NCBI GenBank assembly: GCA_032690845.1
Contig: CM064420.1
Span: forward strand, 58,578,707 to 58,642,706
DNA: 64,000 nt
Source of the DNA: Eleusine coracana subsp. coracana
Lineage: Eukaryota; Streptophyta; Magnoliopsida; Poales; Poaceae
Direction of reading: 5' to 3'
A program made the translations under genes and the position numbers. Below the pieces are notes generated by a model that ran no database searches, was not told the DNA's origin, and saw nothing but the letters and a program-made list of their open reading frames with translations. Numbering within the stretch: the first letter of the stretch is position 1; each line of letters begins with the position of its first letter. Below are positions 57,584 through 64,000 of the stretch, piece after piece.

Positions 57584-58617
57584 CGCTCCGGCATCTCACT
57601 GCAGGCCGGCCACACCTGCAAATTCAGCCCCGTTCATGCTTTGGCATCGGAGGAACTAGCAACAACCCTCTCTCTCTCTCTCTCAATCGGAGAAGACACG
57701 TACCTGATGGCAGCAAGCCGTTGTTTCCTTTATCTACTACGCGCCACTCGTGGTCGGCTCGCCATCAGGGACTGGACTGATAAAGGAAGAGGAAGAAGAG
57801 GAACAGTGGACAGAGGCAGGCATGGCGATAGCGAGAGCGTGCCGTGCCCTGCCCACGGGAATTTGTTTAATCGCTCCCTCCCTACTGGTAATAATTTATC
57901 CGCGCTTAGCTTGTCGACCGATGGAGACGCTCATCATATCTCGAGGAATCTAATACCGCGCTTTTCTCTGGTTGGGGATTAACCTAACCCGCGATTAGCA
58001 AGTCAATTGCCGAGGGGCCCTACCGGCCTCTCGCTTTCAGTCGCGGCGGGTGCCCGCTGGTGATGGCTCCGCTGCTGCTGGTGGTGGACTGGTGCGTGCG
58101 TGTTCGCGCGGTCGAGCATCGCGCCGTGCCGTGCCGTCCGGATTTTTTTTTTTCGCTCCTTTCCTGCGGCAGCTTGCGAATGCGAGGTGGGCTGTGGTGG
58201 ACTATGGAGTTTCAATTCGGCTGGCTTGGCCTGCGGGGGCAAACCACGTGCGTGTGACTAGCAGCATTATTAGAGCAGATGGCACGGCATGCCGACTGAT
58301 ATCTAATCCTGGTTATGCTTAAGCACATTGCTTTGATTGACGATACATGTCAACATGTGAACCACTGTTTTTTTTTTTTTTTGCTAGCATGTGAAACAGA
58401 ACCATTACATTACGTTTACATGCCAGCGTGATAATGGCAGTGACATTGTGATCATCGGTAACAAACATATGGCGATACATGTGAAGCCGCACAAATTCAA
58501 CCAACCCCAATTGCAAAAATTGCAACGAGCAACAAGCTTTCTACTACTGTGGTGGCACCGGAAACGTGACGTCTCCTCTGGCCTCCCTACACATCTAATG
58601 AACACGCCGGATGAGGT
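57584..58617. other. Promoter side of the ATL gene and intergenic region
   Basis: A CT run near 57666-57684 and GC-rich DNA to 58260 form the probable ATL promoter. A poly-T run lies at 58367-58381. Open frames at 58391-58621 on both strands overlap the DUF662 3' flank and look accidental. No gene seen. Confidence 0.45.
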
Positions 58618-59766
58618 CTAGTAGAGGGACTCTATCGTCTTGTTTAGCTCTTCAAGCTTCTTCATCCGCAGCCTCTCGCTTTCGCTCACCAGCTGCTCAA
58701 AATTGCACAATTATAAACATGTGTAAGATCCTGGATAACTAACGAAAAGAAACAAAAAACCTGGGCTATACTAGGCCCAGCTTGTTGGGCTAAACCAAGC
58801 CCGAAGTCTAAGCAAAAATGGCCAGGCCTAAGCAGTTTAGAATAGGCCCACCGGTTATTGTTGGGCTAAAACGAGTTATGGGCTAAAACATTGTGCTTGT
58901 GTTTTCGCCCCTTTTGAAATGATGAACCTTGAATCAAATTAGCGCTCCCCTAAAAAAGCAACTTAACACGATTTTTAAGATGCACACATACCTACTATGT
59001 CGCAATTTACGAAGTATTAAATGACACATTATCAGTTGCTCCAATTAGCCAGAAGTCTTTTTTACCAAGTATATATGTAGTAGATGGCCATGGAACATAT
59101 GATTTGGTTGGTGCATGACGATTGAAATTAATCTACACATATTGGTCGTGGTCGATTAGTTAGTCACCTCCATTAGCCTGTTGACGAACGTAGCTTTCTC
59201 GCTGCTCTTCTCATTGTACGCCTCGAGGCACATCTTGTATTCCTTCTCCTGCTCGTGTCATTTCCAGAAAACAAAACGCTTCATCAGTATCTGGCTGACC
59301 AACCACTTAGTTGATGATCCAAGTAGAAATCCAAGGAAAACACACTAATCTACACTACACTACTCGCCGGCCGGTAGCAAACATGAAACATGTATGCATG
59401 CAGTAGTGTTACCTTCCTGAGGCAGCTCTTGCCGAGCGGCTTGAGCTGCTTGTTGACCTTGTCGATCCGCTTGCGGATGGCGTCCACCTCCCGGCGCGTG
59501 GGGTCGGGCATGGCCTCCAGCTCCTGGCGGATGAAGGCGAGGCGCTTGGTCTCCTCCTCCACCCGACCCAGCATGGAGAACACCTTCTCCCGCACCTCCA
59601 GCTTCTTCCGCTCGATCTCCTCCTCCTTCTCCTTGAACAGCGACAGCGCCGATCGCGACGACTCCCACTCCCCCTGCGGCTCCTCGCCGGTGGACGCGCT
59701 CCTCACGCACACGATCTGCATCTGCTGCTCCTTGCCGCTGCTCTCCATCTCCCCCGGCTGCATCAT
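58618..59766 (-). CDS. DUF662 / RAB6-interacting golgin-like coiled-coil protein
   Basis: Three exons on the minus strand, 59766-59413, 59248-59168 and 58692-58618, join in phase to 169 residues. The protein is almost entirely charged coiled coil from about residue 42 to the end. It carries the family blocks KEEEIERKKLEVREKVFSML, RVEEETKRLAFIRQELE, DPTRREV and NRLMELVSESERLRMKKLEE. This matches plant DUF662 proteins (At5g03660, At2g36410), annotated as RAB6-interacting golgin-like, so a role at Golgi membranes is suggested but not shown. Two ATGs in tandem (59766 and 59763) open the frame. A CCAAT and an ATAAATAG element on the minus strand near 59909-59930 could be its promoter. Intron 2 contains repeated GGGCTAAA motifs of unknown origin. 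Confidence 0.88.
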
Positions 59767-61283
59767 TTCTTCTACTACGACGTCGTCGATCTCGCTGCCA
59801 ACAACTAGAGCTAGCTCGACCGATGGCTGGACCGACGACTCACCGAACAGGCAGGGAAGGCCTTGCCGTGCAAGTCGTGGAAGAAGATAGCAGAGCAGCT
59901 AGCTAACCAATCACTACTCGTCTATTTATCTCTCTTCTCGCTCTCCCTTCTGTGCTTCTGCCACCAGCTGGCGCTTATTATTGTGTTTCCTTCTTTCTTC
60001 TTTTCCTTTTTTTTTTTTTGACTTGTAGATAGATAGAGGGTCGAGAGTTGAGTACCACCAGGCTAGCGCAATCTGAACCTTTAAGCAAGCAACGGGCGAT
60101 CATGTTGTTTAGTTTATCTATAGTTATCTTCATGCAGGTGTCAGGCATAGCTCATGACAATGATGGCACAAGTCTCCTTGGCAATGGACCAGGAGGAAGG
60201 CGCTGTATGCCACGGTCAAGCGGCAGCATCACTGAGGCGAGCCGTCCGGCGGCTTTGGATTGGCCCAGGACCAGGAGCAAAAAATCATGAAAAGCGTTAG
60301 GTGAGGCACTGTCTGCGGCGAAGAGGTCGAGTAGAAGCAAACTCTTGAGCAAGTGTTCCCTGTCACGAGTTGGTGTGAGCATGTGCCCGGTTCTCATGTA
60401 CTTTTAAGTTTGCTGTGAAGGATCGGGCCGGGCGGGCATGCGCCCAAGTGCATGACTTAGCTTTGCAGGGTCGATCAGGGTTGTTTTCCATTTTCGTTAC
60501 CGTGTCCATTATTTGCAATGTAAACATCAACTTATAAACCAACGCCAAACAAGGGTACTCGGGAGTGTGCAGACGTGCAGTGCCTTCAGGGGTTGAGTGC
60601 TAGTGCTTTGTGGCCAAGTGTTAGTGCAACTGTGCTAGACGACATTCTAAGTCTAAAGGGTACTTGGGGAGTAGTAGCAGTCAAGAATTGGGCCATATAG
60701 CTTCTCTTCAAGCCAAGGCTGGAACTCATTTACCGTCATCTAAAGGGTACTTGGGGAGTAGTAGCAGTCAAGAATAAGAGAATCGTGGCCACACCGGCAC
60801 ACTGCTCGATCTGCAGACGGATATGACGTACATGCTTTCGACTCCTATGCTGTCAAACCTAGTGACATAAAAGAATCCTCGTCATATCTCGTCGGGCCTA
60901 TAGCATGCTGCTCAGTGCTCAAACCCAACATCGCTCAGCGTAATAATATAATTAAGAGCGCGCACAAGCTCTCACGAAGCAAACATCATCATCGAAAAAA
61001 AAAAAGGAATCAAACTCTAATCACGCATCAAGCATTCCAAGACAAACGAAACATCTCTGTTCAACCAACCCTGCAAAAGGGTAAGTAGCAACGATCTACT
61101 GGGGCATCGCATCATGGTTTACAAAAACGGTGACTTGAGAAAAGGTTTCTCACTGCCGGACAAATAAGCAGAACCTTGACATCCTAATCTGAAGCACTTG
61201 CCGAGACTGCAGATAACTAGGCACCCGGCTCCAAATACTTTCCTTCCTCACGACGACAGCCGGGCATTTGCATGCACTTGCTA
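59767..61283. other. Intergenic between DUF662 and SBEIIb
   Basis: The first ~200 bases are the DUF662 promoter and leader. A T-run lies near 60007-60019. A 37-bp direct repeat is at 60652-60688 and 60739-60775. The SBEIIb 3' UTR lies in the last 200-300 bases. No gene seen. Confidence 0.5.
60652..60775 (+). repeat. Perfect 37-bp direct repeat
   Basis: TCTAAAGGGTACTTGGGGAG and 17 further identical bases occur at 60652-60688 and again at 60739-60775, separated by 50 unrelated bases. Not part of a recognisable element. Confidence 0.9.
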
Positions 61284-63609
61284 TCATTCCACTGGAGCAT
61301 AGACAACGCACGTTCTGCTCGGAGTATACACCGAGAATGAATGAGGCCGGTTATCATGATGGCAGTCCTGCAATGCATGGGGGCAAAAAAGGTTTGCTCA
61401 GAATTATCAATGACTAGTTTAGACGACCATAAAGTAAGAAATCTCATAGGACACAAGTCTTACGGTAGTGAAGTGCTCGGCATCGTGATGGATCCTGCCA
61501 AATCCACCAAAGAGTCCAGCATCCGAGTCCAAGACCACCTGGTAGAAAAAATGCATGCACATCCAAATCAGCATGCAAGTACCTAACACACCCGGCTCAT
61601 ATGTACAGTTCAACTGCGTGATAACTGAGTAAATGGTTGGAATTAATTTTGTAGGCAACTTGTGTGACGTGTATGTGCTAAAAAATGGAAAGTATCCCGA
61701 GCATGGGCATGCAACCGCGTATATTCTTTTCCCCCCAAGGTTGACACAGACATCATCAGCCCCAGGAAGTTGTATTTTGCTTCCTTTGCCTATTTATCCT
61801 CCTACTTATTCCTAGGGCTTTGGGCAAGAATCTGAAGTGTTGACACCAATAATTAACTTCCTTCGTTTTTTCCGGTCAAAAAAAAAACTTCCTTCCTTTT
61901 TTAGAAATATGACTTCATACTTTTTTCTCTGTCAATGCAAGAGGTTGATAATGACACTTGATTTAGTGAATATTCGATATGTCTGATTCATTTAGTGAAA
62001 AGTTATAGATCAACGAAAAAATACACATATATCCTGGGTAATTCATGATAGCTGCGTACCTTATACTTCCCAGGCTTTAAGCAACCAACACGGTAGTCAA
62101 AATAGCTGTTATTGCAATGGAAGTTGAACACAAATACCAAATCCCCTTTTTCAAACACAATCACCTTATCCCCTTCATGTTTCCGAGAAATGTACTGGTG
62201 ATCTGATGTCATGAACTGCAATTACACAGCCAATGTAAAAAGTATTCGTTTCTGTTACAACATGTTGCATCTGTTAACAGTAATAATCATGGAACTTGCT
62301 AAAAACTAGTTCGATAAATTGGCACAAAGGGCAGTTAAGCAGCCACCATAAAACATATTAGTGACGCAACTTAAAGACACCACAAGAGCACTTCGCAATT
62401 TCAGACAGAATTTGGTGCAATGTCAATTCAAAGTAATACAAATCCTTTAACCATTGAAGTTTTTTTTTGTTCCCTTAAGGATGGTTGAAACTACATTTTA
62501 ATGTGAAATGTTCTCCTGCATTTTACGATGAAAATTTGTATTAAAGAAATCCATAAGAAGAACATTGTGTTACCATGGTTACCAGACATAGACTAATGTT
62601 CTGTGCATTATAGTTACTCATGATTGTTCAATATATATTTTTCAAAATTCCAAAGTAGGTTCTAGAAGTACACACAATTGTACCATTCATACTATATTCC
62701 AGATAGTCATTTGTTAGTTTTGGAAATTAAGATAAAAGAAAATACATCACGCCAAATAATATGCAAAGGAGCATCTGTGCAGTAATAATCAGGTTTAGAG
62801 AAGGGTTTCCTTGGATCATCATGCCAAAAGTATAGCTGACTAACTAAATCAAATACTCAAATAGCAAAGTGAAGTGGAACAAAATGATACTTCAAAATAC
62901 GGAGATCTACTAAGACAACTTTATTACCAATATATATCATGACTCAAATTTGCAGAACTAAATAAATAAATATTAAACAGTACATACCCCAGTTTTTTCC
63001 TCGAGATGTTGCATTGCCCGATCAAACTCTTGCATTCCACGATACCTAAGATATTCTGCATCTCCCTGTCAATGTAAAATAAAATATGATTGATTGTTTA
63101 GTATAGGTGGAAAAAATTATAAAAATACAGAAATAGTCTAATATTTCTAGTCCTGAAAAAGGAAAATTATATAGAGACAAATTGATGGCCAAGATACCAC
63201 TACATACTGGTAACTGAAAATCATAATTAGACTTGTGAAGGTACAAATTACTTATAATCGTAGTAAGTTTACCAGGTCAAATCTTCGACGGCATTTGTCA
63301 TAACTATTGTTGTTCCCTGGAATAAATTTACCACTTGGAAGTTGCTGTGGACCTCTTGGAAAATCTATCCATTCTGCAAGAAAAGAAGTAGATCAATGAT
63401 ATTAAACTGCATGCACAAGATCCAAGGAAGGTGAAATGCAACAAAGCAATCAAGACTTCACCAGGATGTCCAAACTCATTTCCCATAAAATTAAGATAAG
63501 CTTCTCCTCCTAAACCCATCGTGATAAGTCTAATCATCTTGTGCAAGGCTATCCCACGATCAATGGTCGGTGTTGAAGGTCTGTCCAGAGCCATGAAATC
63601 ATACATATC
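61284..63609 (-). CDS. SBEIIb: Starch branching enzyme IIb, C-terminal exons (partial)
   Basis: Six last exons on the minus strand: 63609-63462, 63373-63273, 63065-62988, 62215-62060, 61538-61464 and 61367-61284, all in phase, ending with TGA at 61284-61286. The upstream exons lie beyond the right edge. Family blocks in order are MYDFMALDRPSTPTIDRG, IRLITMGLGGEAYLNFMGNE, EWIDFPRGPQ, NNNSYDKCRRRFDL, FMTSDHQYISRKHE, FVFNFHCNNSYFDYRVG, LDSDAGLFGGFGRIHH and TCVVYAPVE. The last four fit cereal SBEIIb (maize amylose-extender1) better than SBEIIa. The enzyme (GH13) makes alpha-1,6 branches in amylopectin inside endosperm amyloplasts. The catalytic Asp/Glu/Asp should be in the missing exons, so activity cannot be judged here. 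Confidence 0.95.
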
Positions 63610-64000
63610 CTGTAAAAGTAGAATGGATATAATTTCCAGAGAACAGTGCTAAGCAAAGCACAAATTAAAAGAAAGTTTTAAATAACAAAATCTCTTTGCA
63701 TGGCTAATTGGTTAGTCAAGAGCAAAAATTCACAAAAATGAAATATTAAGTATTGTACTCCAGAGCACAAGATTTAATAGATACTGCAACTAAGACGGCA
63801 TAAGCAGCGTAAAAAGAATGAATATTATGGCTTTATGTGCCTTTAATTAACAACAGCTGTTTAGTGGGAACAATAGACGTTAGAACTCAAGGAAATGGAG
63901 AGAATTTTTTGTCTCGAAAATGGAGGACAGATGGAGAATTTTCATCCCCCCCCCCCCCCCCCCCCTCTCAAAAAAAAAACAAAATTTATGCTGTTATGTA
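63610..64000. other. SBEIIb intron sequence to the window edge
   Basis: AT-rich DNA upstream (gene sense) of the first visible exon, with no further exon recognised. A run of twenty C at 63946-63965 followed by TCTC and nine A is a simple-sequence tract. Confidence 0.7.
63946..63965 (+). repeat. Poly-C homopolymer (20 bases)
   Basis: Twenty consecutive C, then TCTC and a short A run. The true length in the genome may differ, since such tracts are often mis-assembled. Confidence 0.95.

Noticed and set aside
58391..58621. Small open frames on both strands next to DUF662
   Set aside because: They lie in its 3' flank, have no recognisable domain and contradict the splice model that explains this locus.
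1..64000. CRISPR arrays, operons or phage-type systems
   Set aside because: The sequence is plant nuclear DNA with spliceosomal introns. No spaced identical repeats or prokaryotic gene clusters are present.

Overview
The window is nuclear DNA from a flowering plant, almost certainly a grass (Poaceae). The genes have many short introns with GT-AG borders. Their 5' exons are very GC-rich, as is typical of grasses. The window carries Stowaway-type MITEs, a Copia element and a Mutator-like element. The C-terminal residues of the branching enzyme gene match the cereal SBEIIb type. I cannot fix the species. Gene density is high for a grass, at about ten genes in 64 kb.

Layout. 0.5-2.0 kb is a dead LINE 3' end. 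2.4-4.8 kb (+) is a small mitochondrial complex I accessory subunit gene. 5.8-15.3 kb is a transposon nest: a Copia retrotransposon (8309-14840) inside a Mutator-like element (7017-15255), which itself sits in the end of an older DNA element. 15.6-21.9 kb (+) is a GEK1-type D-aminoacyl-tRNA deacylase in nine exons. 23.2-24.7 kb is a dead LINE 5' half. 26.8-33.4 kb (+) is RAD5A, a HIRAN-SNF2-RING DNA damage tolerance protein in twenty exons. 34.2-35.0 kb (-) is a frameshifted At4g22758-like gene. 37.1-39.8 kb (-) is a class A heat stress factor (HSFA3). 43.6-49.3 kb (-) is a CTR1-type Raf-like kinase in sixteen exons. 53.4-54.9 kb (+) is a single-exon B-lectin/PAN membrane protein. 56.1-57.6 kb (-) is an ATL RING-H2 ubiquitin ligase. 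58.6-59.8 kb (-) is a DUF662/RAB6-interacting golgin-like coiled-coil protein. 61.3-63.6 kb (-) is the 3' end of starch branching enzyme IIb, which continues past the right edge.

The genes do not form a pathway. They cover respiration, tRNA quality control, DNA repair, heat response, ethylene signalling, ubiquitin ligation and starch synthesis. The right half (HSFA3, CTR1, PAN protein, DUF662, SBE) nevertheless has the same members as an Arabidopsis chromosome 5 block (At5g03650 to At5g03730, recalled from memory), so it appears to be an old conserved gene neighbourhood. I found no previously undescribed multi-gene system. The items most worth a second look are the possible stop gain or coding extension in the PAN gene, the frameshifted At4g22758-like gene, a reverse-strand exon-like island inside GEK1 intron 1, the three-layer transposon nest, and the conserved block. 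Exon coordinates below were read by hand, and reading phase was checked across every junction.
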